From the NCBI RefSeq assembly GCF_014207745.1, contig NZ_JACHJB010000001.1, forward strand, positions 620,001 through 684,000: a stretch of DNA of 64,000 nucleotides. Direction: 5' to 3'. Under the pieces are notes generated by a model. It was not told the DNA's origin. It made no database searches and was given only the letters and a program-made list of their open reading frames with translations. Positions 33,142-42,256 of this stretch are shown here, piece after piece. Position 1 is the stretch's first letter. Each line of letters begins with the position of its first letter. The stretch is from Nonomuraea muscovyensis (GTDB taxonomy: Bacteria; Actinomycetota; Actinomycetes; Streptosporangiales; Streptosporangiaceae). The position numbers were made by a program, and so were the translations under genes.

Positions 33142-34272
33142 TCACTCCAGCAGGGTGTGGAAGCGGGCGGCGACCTGGTCCCAGGTCCATTCGCCGGTGA
33201 TCCAGTCGCGGCCGCCCGCACCGAGCTTGCGCGCCCGGTCCGGGTTCGCGAGCAGCTCCACCAGGGCGGCGGCCACCTGCGCCGGGTCGGTCCCGTCGAC
33301 GACGAGGCCGGTCTCGCCGGGCCGTACGGCGTCGGGCGCCCCGCCGGAGGCCCCCGCGACCACGGGCAGGCCGGTGGCCGAGGCCTCCAGGAAGACGATC
33401 CCGAGCCCCTCGACGTCGATCCCGCGCAGGCGGGTGCGGCACGGCATGGCGAACACGTCGCCCGCCGCGTAGTAGCCGGGCAGGCCGTCCGCCGGGACGG
33501 TGCCGGTGAAGCGGACCGACCGCAGGCCGCGGGCCAGCCGCTCCAGCGTGCGGCGGTACGGGCCGCCGCCGACCAGCAGCAGCACCGCGTCGGGGACCGC
33601 CCGCAGCACCTCCGGCCAGGCCCGGATGAGCTGGTCCTGGCCCTTGCGCGGCACGAGCCTGGAGACGCACACCACCACGGGCCTGCCCGCCAGGCCGAGC
33701 CGGGCCTTGGCCGCCTCCGGGTCGGTCGCCGGCCGGAAGGTGTCCGTGTCGACGCCCGGGGCGAGCCGGACGAGCTTGCCGGGGTCGATGACGGCTGCCA
33801 GCCGGCTGCGCGTGTACTCGCCGAGGTAGGTGACGACGTCGGCGTGACCGCCGATGCGGCGCAGCACCTCGCGGAACCCGGGCGTGCCCGCCCAGGCCGC
33901 CTCGTGCCCGTGGGTCAGCATGACGACGCGCCGCGCGCCCGCCGCCCGTACGGCGGGGGCGAGCAGCCCGAGCGGGGCCGCCGCGCCGAACACGACGGTC
34001 CGCGCGCCGTGCCCGGCCACCAGCCGGGCCGCCGTCCGCGCGACGGCGCGGGTGGGCAGCATGAGCGAGGTGGGGTGGCGCACGACGGGGTACGGCTGGC
34101 GGCGGTCGAACGCGGCGCAGCCCGTCCAGGCCGGCGCGTAGACGGCCACGCCGGGGGTGCGCAGGGCGAGGCCGTGCACGAACGACTGGATGCCGCCGGG
34201 GCGGGGCGGGAAGTCGTTGGTCACGACGACCACCCGGATCTCGCCCCCGGCGCCCGCTGCCGGTGCGGTCAC
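33142..34272 (-). CDS. pimB: GT4 glycosyltransferase, PimB-like mannosyltransferase
   Basis: 376 aa GT-B enzyme. VVTNDFPPRPGGIQSFVHGLA at the N-terminus matches PimB' enzymes, which add the second mannose to phosphatidyl-myo-inositol monomannoside. C-terminal VCVSRLVPRKGQDQLIRAWP, FTGTVPADGLPGYYAAGDVFAMPCRTRLRG and the E-X7-E motif EGLGIVFLE are GT4 signatures. The position beside a FadD15-like ligase supports this. The GTG at 34272 overlaps the M48 peptidase stop (GTGA). The acceptor is inferred. Confidence 0.85.
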   Translation of the reverse strand: MTAPAAGAGGEIRVVVVTNDFPPRPGGIQSFVHGLALRTPGVAVYAPAWTGCAAFDRRQPYPVVRHPTSLMLPTRAVARTAARLVAGHGARTVVFGAAAPLGLLAPAVRAAGARRVVMLTHGHEAAWAGTPGFREVLRRIGGHADVVTYLGEYTRSRLAAVIDPGKLVRLAPGVDTDTFRPATDPEAAKARLGLAGRPVVVCVSRLVPRKGQDQLIRAWPEVLRAVPDAVLLLVGGGPYRRTLERLARGLRSVRFTGTVPADGLPGYYAAGDVFAMPCRTRLRGIDVEGLGIVFLEASATGLPVVAGASGGAPDAVRPGETGLVVDGTDPAQVAAALVELLANPDRARKLGAGGRDWITGEWTWDQVAARFHTLLE

Positions 34273-35540
34273 GGCTCCGGTACGCCGTTCAGCCGCGCCC
34301 AGGCGCGGGCCAGGGCGATGCGCTCGGGCGCGGTCGGATGGGATGCATAGAGGACATACTCCACGACATCCGGCGACAGGTCGGACAGGTTGGCGCTGGC
34401 CAGGCGGTTCTGCATGGCGACGAACGTCGCCGGGGCCCTGGTGAGGTCGAGCGCGTGCACGTCGGCGCGGGCCTCGACGTGGCGGCTGACGACGTTCTGG
34501 GCGGGTCCGGACAGCACGCCGGCCAGGCTGACGAGGCCCAGGAGCACGCCGGCCGCCCTCGGGTCGGCCATGGAGGCGATCCCGGTGCGCCGGCGTACCA
34601 GGCCGGACAGAGCGAACAGCAGGACGGCGCCGGTCGCCGCGCCCAGCGCGCCGACGAGCGTGCCGCTGAGCACGTCGTCGTGGGCGGCGTGGCCGAGCTC
34701 GTGGGCCACGACCAGCTCGACCTCCGGCCGCGGGGTCGTCAGCAGCGTGTCGTACACGACGATCCGGCGGGTCGCGCCGAAACCGGAGACGTAGGCGTTG
34801 AGCGCGGTGGTGCGCCGGGAGGCGTCGGCGACCAGCACGTCGTCGACCGGGACCCCGTCGCGCTCGGCCATCGCCAGCAGAGCGGTCCGCAGCGGGCCGT
34901 CGGGCATGGGACGGAAGTCGTTGAACAGCGGCTCGAACACCACCGGGTAGACGAACGACGCCGCCACGGTCAGCGCGAACGCCCCGGCGGCGGCCGGGAT
35001 CCACCACCGCCTCACCCTGCGGGCCAGCGCCACGACCGCGAGGACCATGATGGAGGTCAGGACGACGCTCACGCCGAGGCCCTTGAGCCGGTCGCCGGTC
35101 CACGCCGCCCAGTCCTGCGTGGACAGGCCCCACTCGCGCAGCCGGATCTCGTACCAGACGCCGAGCGGCCACCGCACGGCCTGCAGGATCGCGGTCAGCA
35201 GCAGCACGCCCGCCAGGACCCGCAGCCACCACGGGCCGCGCAGCCGGCCGAGCAGCCGGGCGCCGAACGGGGTGAGCACGAGCAGCCCGGCGAACAGCAG
35301 GCCGAGACCGTACGACAGGTAGCCGGGCGGGCCGGTCGCGGCGTCGAACGCGGCGGCCCTGGCGAGCTGGAGGGGGGTGAAGTCGCGGGCGGGGTCGGGT
35401 GCGGGGACGGTGCCCGGCGGCAGGGCCCGCCAGGGGGTGGTGAACGCCACCACGGCGAGGACCACGACGCCCAGCACGACCAGTGCCACCCCGGCTTCCC
35501 GCCGCTCCCGCACCCCCGCCTCCTGGCGACGGTCGTCCAT
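34269..35540 (-). CDS. M48-family membrane metalloprotease (Ste24-like)
   Basis: 423 aa. Zinc motif VVAHELGHAAHDD (about 252-264) and the downstream Glu in EARADVHALDL. Several hydrophobic helices before and after (VALVVLGVVVLAVVAF, GLGLLFAGLLVL, VSVVLTSIMVLAVVALA, LVGALGAATGAVLLFALSGL) place it in the membrane, as in CAAX prenyl protease 1 homologues. Actinobacteria lack CAAX proteins, so the role is probably membrane quality control. Overlaps the PimB gene by 4 nt. Confidence 0.88.
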   Translation of the reverse strand: MDDRRQEAGVRERREAGVALVVLGVVVLAVVAFTTPWRALPPGTVPAPDPARDFTPLQLARAAAFDAATGPPGYLSYGLGLLFAGLLVLTPFGARLLGRLRGPWWLRVLAGVLLLTAILQAVRWPLGVWYEIRLREWGLSTQDWAAWTGDRLKGLGVSVVLTSIMVLAVVALARRVRRWWIPAAAGAFALTVAASFVYPVVFEPLFNDFRPMPDGPLRTALLAMAERDGVPVDDVLVADASRRTTALNAYVSGFGATRRIVVYDTLLTTPRPEVELVVAHELGHAAHDDVLSGTLVGALGAATGAVLLFALSGLVRRRTGIASMADPRAAGVLLGLVSLAGVLSGPAQNVVSRHVEARADVHALDLTRAPATFVAMQNRLASANLSDLSPDVVEYVLYASHPTAPERIALARAWARLNGVPEP

Positions 35541-35552
35541 CGTGGGTGCCCC

Positions 35553-36473
35553 CTACCTCAGCTCGTCGCGCACGTACGTACGCCACAGTGCCGTCAACGT
35601 CGCGACCGGGAGCCCCAGCGCCGACAGCGCCCGTTCGGCGCCCACCGCGCGGGCCTCACGGTAGAGACTCACCAGCCTCGCCTCCCCCGACCGCTCGGCG
35701 ATGAACCGACACGCGAGCCACGCCTCCTGGTAGGCCGCGGCCAGCCGGGCCGCCCCGGGCGCGAACGCGGCGGGGCCGGGCAGCTCTCGGGGCTCCCGGC
35801 CGGACCGCACCTCGGCGGCCAGCTCGGCGGCGGCCACCGGGACGGCCAGGCCGGCGTCACGGTAGGCGACGTAGTCGGCGAAGCCCTCGTACAGCCAGAC
35901 CGGCAGCCCGCCGGTGCCGGCGGCGACGTGGGTGAGCTCGTGGGCGAGCACGACGTCGCGCCCGGTGGGGGTGAGCCGGTCGAACCCTCCGGGGACCACG
36001 ATCACCCGGCAGCCGTCGGCCACGGCCGCCAGGCCGTCGAGCGGGCCCGTCCCGGCCAGCCGCGCCGACTCGGCCGCGGAGGCGGGCACGAGGACGACGG
36101 GACGGACCGTGCGGCGCAGGACCGCGCCGACCCGCCCGGCGGCGAGGTCGGCCCGCCGCGCCAGCTCACGCAGCGCCTCCGGAGACGTGGCGGTGAGCGA
36201 GCCCTCCGGCCCGGGCCGCGGGGTGGGACGGCCGCCCGGCGTGCCGGGCCCCGGGGCAGCCTCCGGCGACGAGCCGAGGCGGTCATCGCCCCGGGTGCGG
36301 GCGGGCTGATGGTGGGCGGGCGGACGCTGGGCGAGGATCAGGGAACGGGTGCCGCGCACCAGGAGAGTCTCACCGGGCCACGGCTCGGGGGGCCCGGGCG
36401 GGGCGTCGGCGGCGGCCAGCGCGAGAGGCAGCAGGCAGGCCAGCGCGGCACGACGGTTCACCTGCACGGACAC
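35553..36473 (-). CDS. Exported gluzincin-like metallopeptidase (peptidase MA type)
   Basis: About 306 aa. The N-terminus (RRAALACLLPLALAAADA) is a signal peptide. Residues 20-95 are a Pro/Gly-rich linker. The peptidase part has VVLAHELTHVAAG, the HExxH zinc site, and LYEGFADYVAYR with the third ligand Glu. The start is uncertain: in-frame GTG codons at 36473, 36467 and 36461 lie together and none has a good ribosome site. It lies 12 nt before the M48 gene, so probably one operon with M48 and PimB genes. Confidence 0.78.
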   Translation of the reverse strand: MSVQVNRRAALACLLPLALAAADAPPGPPEPWPGETLLVRGTRSLILAQRPPAHHQPARTRGDDRLGSSPEAAPGPGTPGGRPTPRPGPEGSLTATSPEALRELARRADLAAGRVGAVLRRTVRPVVLVPASAAESARLAGTGPLDGLAAVADGCRVIVVPGGFDRLTPTGRDVVLAHELTHVAAGTGGLPVWLYEGFADYVAYRDAGLAVPVAAAELAAEVRSGREPRELPGPAAFAPGAARLAAAYQEAWLACRFIAERSGEARLVSLYREARAVGAERALSALGLPVATLTALWRTYVRDELR

Positions 36474-36549
36474 GCTACCCGATGGTAGTCGTCCCGTCCG
36501 GTGTGGCCGCCCGCTTCCAGGATGTGGCGGGGCGAGAAGGGGGCGGGCA

Positions 36550-36602
36550 CACGAAGACCCCGTTCGCGCCTGTGGGTCGAGGGCGCCAACGGGGTCTTCG
36601 TG
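36550..36602 (-). terminator. Terminator after the riboswitch-controlled NlpC/P60 gene
   Basis: A 21-bp stem with one mismatch pairs 36550-36570 (CACGAAGACCCCGTTCGCGCC) with 36582-36602. It begins 6 nt past the stop of the minus-strand NlpC/P60 gene and could also stop rightward transcripts. Confidence 0.75.
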
Positions 36603-36607
36603 ACGGC

Positions 36608-37207
36608 TCACGCGCCGGGACGTACCGCGCCCACGAACGACGCCTTGCGCCATCCGCTGAGCTTCTCGACCCGCACGGTCTGCCCGGTGCGCGGCGAGTG
36701 GATCATCTTGCCCTTGCCGACGTACATGCCGACATGGCCGAGCCCGCGGAAGAACAACAGGTCACCAGGCTTGAGACTGCTGAAGGAGACCTTCTTCCTG
36801 ATGCCCGCGTACTGGGCGTTCGTCACACGGGGGATGCGCACCCCGGCCTTCTTCCAGGCGTACTGGACGAGGCCGGAGCAGTCGAACGAGCCGGGGCCGG
36901 TGCCGCCGAAGCGGTAGGGGTCACCGATCTGGTCCTTGGCCACGTCGACGGCCGTACGCGCCTTCGCCGCCTGGCGGGCGGCCCGGGACTTCTTGACGGC
37001 CTTGTTCACCGACGTGGCGGACATGACCGCTGTCGTCGTGGAAGCCGTGACCGTTCCGGTCGCCGTGGTGCTTGTCGTGGTGCTTGTCGTCGCCGCCTGC
37101 GCCGCCGGAGCGTGGACGGCCATACCTCCGGCCGTCACGGTCATGGTGAGCGCTGCGCCACCCAGGGCGAGTCGGGACAGACGGGGGTTCTGCGGGGAGG
37201 TAGACAG
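36608..37207 (-). CDS. NlpC/P60 peptidoglycan hydrolase, probable CTG start
   Basis: 199 aa secreted endopeptidase. With a CTG start at 37207 the N-terminus is a good signal peptide (STSPQNPRLSRLALGG then AALTMTVTAGGMAVHAPAAQA). AAGGAG lies 5 nt before CTG and no ATG/GTG/TTG is in frame there. The internal ATG 37144 would lose the positive N-region. A Thr-rich linker precedes the C40 domain: DPYRFGGTGPGSFDCSGLVQYA (nucleophile Cys), LKPGDLLFFRGLGHVGMYVGKGKMIHSP (His). Controlled by the c-di-AMP riboswitch upstream. Cleaves stem peptides. Confidence 0.85.
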   Translation of the reverse strand: MSTSPQNPRLSRLALGGAALTMTVTAGGMAVHAPAAQAATTSTTTSTTATGTVTASTTTAVMSATSVNKAVKKSRAARQAAKARTAVDVAKDQIGDPYRFGGTGPGSFDCSGLVQYAWKKAGVRIPRVTNAQYAGIRKKVSFSSLKPGDLLFFRGLGHVGMYVGKGKMIHSPRTGQTVRVEKLSGWRKASFVGAVRPGA

Positions 37208-37224
37208 GATTTCTCCTTGACTCT

Positions 37225-37365
37225 TCCACGAACGCCTACCGGGTTAGCTGACGGGTTCGGGCCTGGAAGTAGCCCTACGGCGCGTGAGGCGCCGATTCAC
37301 CCCTGATCCCTCGGGGAAGGGATCGCTGGGTCCCCGGCTCCGTGCCTCCTGGCTGCACGGATTCG
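37225..37365 (-). ncRNA. ydaO/yuaA (c-di-AMP) riboswitch
   Basis: The 5' leader of the NlpC/P60 gene carries the conserved ydaO segments on the minus strand in order: GGGGACCCA (37327-37335), GGGGTGAATC (37294-37303), TAGGGCTAC and CCGAACCCGTCAGCTAACC (37242-37260), closing with GGTAGGCG. This class binds cyclic di-AMP and normally switches off cell-wall hydrolase genes in actinobacteria. The 3' end is about 10 nt from the ribosome site, so translation or Rho-linked control is possible. Boundaries are approximate. Confidence 0.85.
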
Positions 37366-37714
37366 GCAGGTCACCGCCTGAAAGGGGTCGATCGGGCGGC
37401 GGTGACCGCTGGATGTCCATCGCGTCATCGGCTGGCCGATGTCGTTCGCGGCGCCATGGCGTGGCGTCGCGTCGCCAGAAGTTACGCGCCGGGTCACGAT
37501 CCGGCAAAGGCCCGGTCAAGCTGTAAAGATCGGATAAGGACCTCAGTAAGGTCACGAATCGCAGCTCGACACGATGATCCGTTACGCAAATGTGACAGTA
37601 CTCACACTTGACGGAACACCGGCCTGTCAGGGCTCAACCGTCACTTCTTCCCAGCCGTCGACCGCGGTCCGTCAGAGACCGCGCACCCGCCGGACGCGCG
37701 CCCGCGGAACCCGC
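37366..37714. other. Long upstream region of the riboswitch RNA
   Basis: No gene supported. The minus strand should carry the promoter of the riboswitch transcript. A TTGACC occurs on it near 37515 but no convincing -10 at the right distance was seen. Confidence 0.35.
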
Positions 37715-38692
37715 TCAGGGGCGGATGGCGCCCACGATGTTGCGGCCGTACGCGGTGAGCTTGACGATCTTGACCACGTCGCCCGTCTGCGGCGCGTGCA
37801 CGATCTGGCCGTTGCCGGCGTAGATGCTGACGTGCCCCAGGCCCTCGCTGAAGATGAGGTCGCCCGGCTGCAGGCCCTGGGGGAAGTCCACCTTGCGGCT
37901 CGCGCCCCAGGCCCACTGCTGCCACGTGGTGCGCGGCAGCGACACCCCGGCCGCCCGCCAGGACGCCTGGGTGAGGCCCGAGCAGTCCCAGCCGCCCGGC
38001 CCGGTCCCGCCGAACACGTACGGCTTGCCGACCTGCGCGTAGGCGAACCTGAGCACCGCGGCGGCGTTGCCGGAGGCGGCGCCCGTGTACTTCAGACCCG
38101 TGCTGTTGGGATTGCCGGTCTTGTAGGCGCCCAGCCGGTCCAGCAGCTTCTTCTGCTGGGCGATGAGCTTGAGCACCTCGGCGCGTTCCTTCTGGACGGC
38201 GTCGCGCTCCTTGTCGGCCGCCGCCAGGGCGTCCTCGGCCTTGTCGCGCTGGCCCTTCAGTCCGCGGTTCTCGCGGTCGAAGGCGGCCAGCTTCGCGGCC
38301 CGCTCCTCGGCGAGCTGCCCGGCCAGGGCCACGTTGTTGAGCAGGTTGGCCGGGTCGCCGCCGCTGATCAGCGCGGGCAGGCTGGTGACGTCGGCGCCCG
38401 CCTGGTAGGTGTCGACCGCCATGTTCACCAGCTCCTCGCGCAGGCCGGCCACGGTGGCCAGTTTGCGCTTGTAGATGTCGTTGAGCTTGGTGTACGTGGA
38501 CTGGGCCTTCTTGAGGTTCTCCGTCGCCGTGTTGTACCTGTCGACGACCTTGTCGGCCTTGTCGTTGAGCTTGGCCAGCCTGGCCTTCGCCTGGGGGATG
38601 GTGGGTTTCGGCTCGGCGTGGGCCCCGCCTGTCGGGGACAGCAGCAGCCCGATGGTGATTCCCGCGGCCACCGGCACCCGGCCTAACCTCAC
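37715..38692 (-). CDS. NlpC/P60 hydrolase with coiled-coil N-terminus (RipA/RipC-like)
   Basis: 325 aa. A signal peptide (VPVAAGITIGLLLSPTGGAHA) is followed by a long coiled coil (30-190) broken by a helical hairpin (LPALISGGDPANLLNNVAL). The C-terminal C40 peptidase has VGKPYVFGGTGPGGWDCSGLTQASW (Cys) and LQPGDLIFSEGLGHVSIYAGNGQIVHAP (His). Coiled coils of this type are inhibited or activated by FtsEX-like partners in RipC. GTG 38692 has GGGAGG 7 nt upstream. Its upstream spacer is too short for a riboswitch. Confidence 0.9.
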   Translation of the reverse strand: MRLGRVPVAAGITIGLLLSPTGGAHAEPKPTIPQAKARLAKLNDKADKVVDRYNTATENLKKAQSTYTKLNDIYKRKLATVAGLREELVNMAVDTYQAGADVTSLPALISGGDPANLLNNVALAGQLAEERAAKLAAFDRENRGLKGQRDKAEDALAAADKERDAVQKERAEVLKLIAQQKKLLDRLGAYKTGNPNSTGLKYTGAASGNAAAVLRFAYAQVGKPYVFGGTGPGGWDCSGLTQASWRAAGVSLPRTTWQQWAWGASRKVDFPQGLQPGDLIFSEGLGHVSIYAGNGQIVHAPQTGDVVKIVKLTAYGRNIVGAIRP

Positions 38693-38774
38693 AGTGTCGC
38701 CTCCCAGGATCAGTTCTGGGGCGAATAGTACTGAAGTGACGGGTGAGATCTCACCTAAACGTCAGATTCGTAAT

Positions 38775-40097
38775 CTATGCGCGCCCGAGCCGGCGCAGCA
38801 GCAGTCCAGACGGAACGGGTCTGGCTCCCATCCGGCGCACCGACTCGGCCACCTCGCGGTCGGAGGAGACCACCGCGATGGCCCGGCCGGGGGGCTCGGC
38901 GCGGACGAGCTGGCGGATCAGGTCGTCGGCGATCTCGCCGGGCGCGCTGAACAGCACCCGCACGCCGCGCGGCGCCACCACCTGGACGGGCGCGATGAGC
39001 TCGGCGCCGTCGAAGACGACGGTCACCTCGACGCGGGTCTGCGCGACCAGCCCGCCGAGGCCGGTCATCAGGCGGTTGCGCTGGTCGGCCAGCGTGAGCG
39101 TGCCGTAGCCGGACTTGGTGACGTTGTAGCCGTCGATGATGAGGTGCACCTGCGGCAGCGCGAGCAACTGGTCGAGAAGCTGCGGGTCGTCGTCGGCCAG
39201 CGCGCGGGCGGGCACGCCGCGCACGCCCGGCCGCTCGCCGGTGACGGCCGCGACGGAGTCGGCCGGCCTGCTGATCATGGTGGGCAGGGCCAGCTCCCTG
39301 CGCAGCCCGGCGGAGGCGTCCTGGAGGGCGTCGAGCAGCACCCTGATGCGGGCGTCCTCGATGCTGCGCCCCTCGCGGGCGGCCCGGCGCGAGGCCTCGA
39401 GCTGCTTCTCGACGTCGGCCAGGCGCTCGCGCAGGCGGCGCAGCTCGGACTCGCCGGCGCTGCCCGCCGCCGTGGCGGCCGTGCGGGCCTCCTCGGCGAC
39501 CGTCTCCATCTCCTCGGCCCGCCGCACGGCGGCCTTGGCCCGCTCGCGGGCCTCGTGCAGCCGGCGGCGCAGGTCGGAGTTCTCGGCGCGGGCGGCCTTG
39601 AGCTGCTCGCGCAGCCGGTCGGCCTCCTCCTTGGCCGCGCTCTTCTGGGCGGCGAGTTGCTCGCGCAGCCGGGTGACGACCTCCTCGCGCTCCGACCCCT
39701 CGGCCGCGGCCGCGGACTGCTGGAGGTCGGCGCGGGCCACCTCGACCATCTCGGCCCAGCCGGGCGGGCGGACGAGGTAGGCGGCCGCGGCCACCAGGAC
39801 CGGGTCGGCGGCGGGCGGCACGTGGCCGTCGACGAGCGAGGCGACCAGCTCCGGCCAGCCCGCGGTCACCGACTCGGCGACCGCCTCGCGGAACTCCTTG
39901 TCGTTCTCCAGCTGGGCCGCGATGGGCGCGCCGCCCAGCTTGGCGCGCTTGCGCGGGTCGAACTTGGCGATGCCGCGCAGCGGCGGGGGCACCGCGACAG
40001 CGGGCATCGAACCGAGAACCTGGGCCGCCAGGTCGACCACGTTGAGCCGCACCTGCTCGGGAAGCGGGCGAGACAGGCCTTCACCCGCTGAGCTCAT
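38775..40097 (-). CDS. NYN-domain RNA-binding protein with coiled coil
   Basis: 440 aa. Residues 15-120 are a conserved alpha-helical domain (VDLAAQVLGSMPAVAVPPPLRGIAKFDPRKRAKLG). Residues 130-245 form a strong charged coiled coil. The C-terminal 160 residues are a YacP-like NYN/PIN nuclease fold: LIIDGYNVTKSGYGTLTLADQRNRL, VTVVFDGAE, VRVLFSAPGEIADDLIRQLV and VVSSDREVAE, with the acidic residues kept. Predicted tRNA/rRNA or mRNA processing factor of actinobacteria. Start ATG 40097 with AAGGGA upstream. Confidence 0.85.
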   Translation of the reverse strand: MSSAGEGLSRPLPEQVRLNVVDLAAQVLGSMPAVAVPPPLRGIAKFDPRKRAKLGGAPIAAQLENDKEFREAVAESVTAGWPELVASLVDGHVPPAADPVLVAAAAYLVRPPGWAEMVEVARADLQQSAAAAEGSEREEVVTRLREQLAAQKSAAKEEADRLREQLKAARAENSDLRRRLHEARERAKAAVRRAEEMETVAEEARTAATAAGSAGESELRRLRERLADVEKQLEASRRAAREGRSIEDARIRVLLDALQDASAGLRRELALPTMISRPADSVAAVTGERPGVRGVPARALADDDPQLLDQLLALPQVHLIIDGYNVTKSGYGTLTLADQRNRLMTGLGGLVAQTRVEVTVVFDGAELIAPVQVVAPRGVRVLFSAPGEIADDLIRQLVRAEPPGRAIAVVSSDREVAESVRRMGARPVPSGLLLRRLGRA

Positions 40098-40241
40098 CCC
40101 CACTGTCCCTTCGTGACATGCCCTTTCAGACAAGGGTACGGCTGCCGCGTACCTGACCGTAACCGCTCGATCCGCATAAACAAGCGTTAGTTCGAGAAGT
40201 GCGGTCGTCCGGAGCGGGCGCGGACGGCCCCGGCCGGCGGC

Positions 40242-40889
40242 TCAGAGGTCGGCGTCGTGGACCAGCAGCGCGATCTGCACCCGGTTGTTCAGCGACAGCT
40301 TGGTGAGGATGCGCGAGACGTGTGCCTTGACCGTGGCCACGCTCATGTACAGCTCGCGGCCGATCTCGGCGTTGCTCCAGCCCCGGCCGATGGCCAGGGC
40401 CACCTCCCGCTCGCGCTCGCTGAGGCCGGCGAGCTGCGCGCGGGCCCGGTCGGCGCGGCTGCGGGCGGCTCCGGAGACGTGCGAGATGAGCTGCCGCGTC
40501 ACGGCGGGCGACAGGATCGGCTCGCCGGCCGCCACCTTCCTGATCGCCTCGACCAGCTCACGCGGCGGGATGTCCTTCAGCAGGAAGCCCGCCGCGCCGG
40601 CCCGCAGGGCGCGCAGCACCTGCGCGTCGGCGTGGAACGTGGTCAGCACGACGACCTCCGGCGGCTCCTTGCCGGCGCGCAGCGCCTCGGTGGCGGTCAG
40701 GCCGTCGACGTCCGGCATGCGGATGTCCATCAGCACCACGTCGGGCCGGTGCTCGGCCACCATCGGCGGCACCTGCGACCCGTCGCCGGCCTCCCCGACG
40801 ATCTCGATGTCGCCCGCCCCGCCCAGGATCATCGACAGCCCGGCACGGACGAGCGCGTCGTCGTCCACGATGAGTACCTTGATCGTCAT
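40242..40889 (-). CDS. NarL/LuxR-type response regulator
   Basis: 215 aa. Receiver: LIVDDDALVRAGL, phospho-Asp in VLMDIRMPDVDG, Thr in VLTTFHAD, Lys in LLKDIPP. C-terminal LuxR helix-turn-helix: LSEREREVALAIGRGWSNAEIGRELYMSVATVKAHVSRILTKL. ATG 40889 overlaps the upstream histidine kinase stop (ATGA), defining a cognate pair. Confidence 0.93.
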   Translation of the reverse strand: MTIKVLIVDDDALVRAGLSMILGGAGDIEIVGEAGDGSQVPPMVAEHRPDVVLMDIRMPDVDGLTATEALRAGKEPPEVVVLTTFHADAQVLRALRAGAAGFLLKDIPPRELVEAIRKVAAGEPILSPAVTRQLISHVSGAARSRADRARAQLAGLSEREREVALAIGRGWSNAEIGRELYMSVATVKAHVSRILTKLSLNNRVQIALLVHDADL

Positions 40890-42145
40890 GGCGACCACGG
40901 TAGCCAGGCCCGCAACCGGAAGTCTCCATCGGGTTCGGGTCCGTACGCGAGGGTGCCGCCGGCCAGTTCGACGCGCTCGGTGAGCCCGATCAGCCCGGCG
41001 CCGGCGCCGGGGATGCGCCGGCCGTGGTGCGCCCAGCGTGGATTGCGCACCTCGGCCGTCAGCCCCTCGCCGGGTCCGCCGCGGACCGTCACCGTGACGG
41101 GCGCGTCGGGCGCGTGCTTGCGCGCGTTGGTGAGCGCCTCCTGGACGACGCGGTAGACGGTGCGGCCGAGCCCCTGCGGCACGTCGCCCTCGGCGATCCC
41201 GGACGCCGCCGTGGGCACCACGGTGTCCACGTCTTCGGCTTCCGGCGTGAGTTGCGCCGTGTACGAGACCTTCATGCCGGCCTGGCGACACTCCTCGACC
41301 AGCGAGCGCAGGTCGGCCAGGGTCGGCTGGGGCGGGTCGGGGACCGGCCCGTCGCCGCCGGCGGAGGACGCGTGGCGCAGCACGCCGATCACCTCGCGCA
41401 GATCCTGGAGCGCCAGGTGGGCGTTGTCTCTGATGGCGCTCGCGGCCCTGGCGATGTCCTCGGCGGGGGCGTCCGGCCGGAACTCCAGCGCGCCCGCGTG
41501 CAGGCTCAGCATGGAGATGCGGTGGGCCAGCACGTCGTGCATCTCACGGGCGATCCGCTCCCGTTCCAGCCGCTTGGCGTCCTCGGCGGCGATGACCGCG
41601 CGCTGCCTGAGCGACCAGACGAGCTGCCGCCTGGCCCGCACCACGATGCCCCAGGCGAACGCCGTCGCCACGATCGCCACCCCGAGCACGACCATCCCGC
41701 CGGGCCCGAGGCTCGGGTCGGGCCTGAGCACGCCGAGCGGCACCAGGGCGACGATGTTGAACGCCGCGACCGGCCCCGAGATCTTGAACGGCCGGTGCAC
41801 CGCCACCGTGAACAGGCCGACGACCGACGCCCCGCCGACCAGCTCCAGGTAGGACGACATGGCCGCGCTGACGAGCGCCAGCGTGACCGGCCACCTGCGG
41901 CGCAGCCACACGGCGGCGCACGACAGCGCCCCGGTGACCTGCTCGGCCAGCACCAGCCCGTCGGGCTCGCCGTCCAGCTCGGTGGCGCCGAGCAGGGCCA
42001 GCAGGCACGCCGCGAGGAACATGACGATGTCGACGATCCAGTCGCGGGTCGAGCGCCGCACCGGCCGCCTGCCGTCGCCGTCGCCGAGCAGCACCGAGGG
42101 CAGGACCCAGCGGTACTCGGGGACGTGTTCGCGCGGCTCGCTCAC
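40886..42145 (-). CDS. Sensor histidine kinase, HisKA_3 type
   Basis: 419 aa. About five or six membrane helices in residues 35-175 with little extracytoplasmic sequence, so it may sense the membrane itself. The dimerisation/phospho site is ERERIAREMHDVLAHRISMLSLHAG; N box VYRVVQEALTNARKHAP and a glycine-rich GAGLIGLTERVELAGG form the ATPase. The cognate regulator follows with 4-nt overlap. The signal is unknown. Confidence 0.92.
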   Translation of the reverse strand: MSEPREHVPEYRWVLPSVLLGDGDGRRPVRRSTRDWIVDIVMFLAACLLALLGATELDGEPDGLVLAEQVTGALSCAAVWLRRRWPVTLALVSAAMSSYLELVGGASVVGLFTVAVHRPFKISGPVAAFNIVALVPLGVLRPDPSLGPGGMVVLGVAIVATAFAWGIVVRARRQLVWSLRQRAVIAAEDAKRLERERIAREMHDVLAHRISMLSLHAGALEFRPDAPAEDIARAASAIRDNAHLALQDLREVIGVLRHASSAGGDGPVPDPPQPTLADLRSLVEECRQAGMKVSYTAQLTPEAEDVDTVVPTAASGIAEGDVPQGLGRTVYRVVQEALTNARKHAPDAPVTVTVRGGPGEGLTAEVRNPRWAHHGRRIPGAGAGLIGLTERVELAGGTLAYGPEPDGDFRLRAWLPWSP

Positions 42146-42256
42146 AGATCACGAGCGTACGACGTCCCCGGATCAGTGGACAGCAGACCAAAGTCGATGC
42201 GCCGCGAGACCGACGGCCGACGCGGGAGAGACGGCGCGGCCGCCAGGCTGCCGGGT

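Noticed and set aside
34263..36488. 741-codon plus-strand open frame opposite the M48 and MA-like protease genes
   Set aside because: The minus-strand genes carry HELGH and HELTH zinc motifs and proper signal and membrane segments; the opposite frame is low complexity.
36608..37144. NlpC/P60 gene starting at internal ATG 37144
   Set aside because: This start lacks a ribosome site and removes the charged N-region of the signal peptide, whereas CTG 37207 has AAGGAG at 5 nt.
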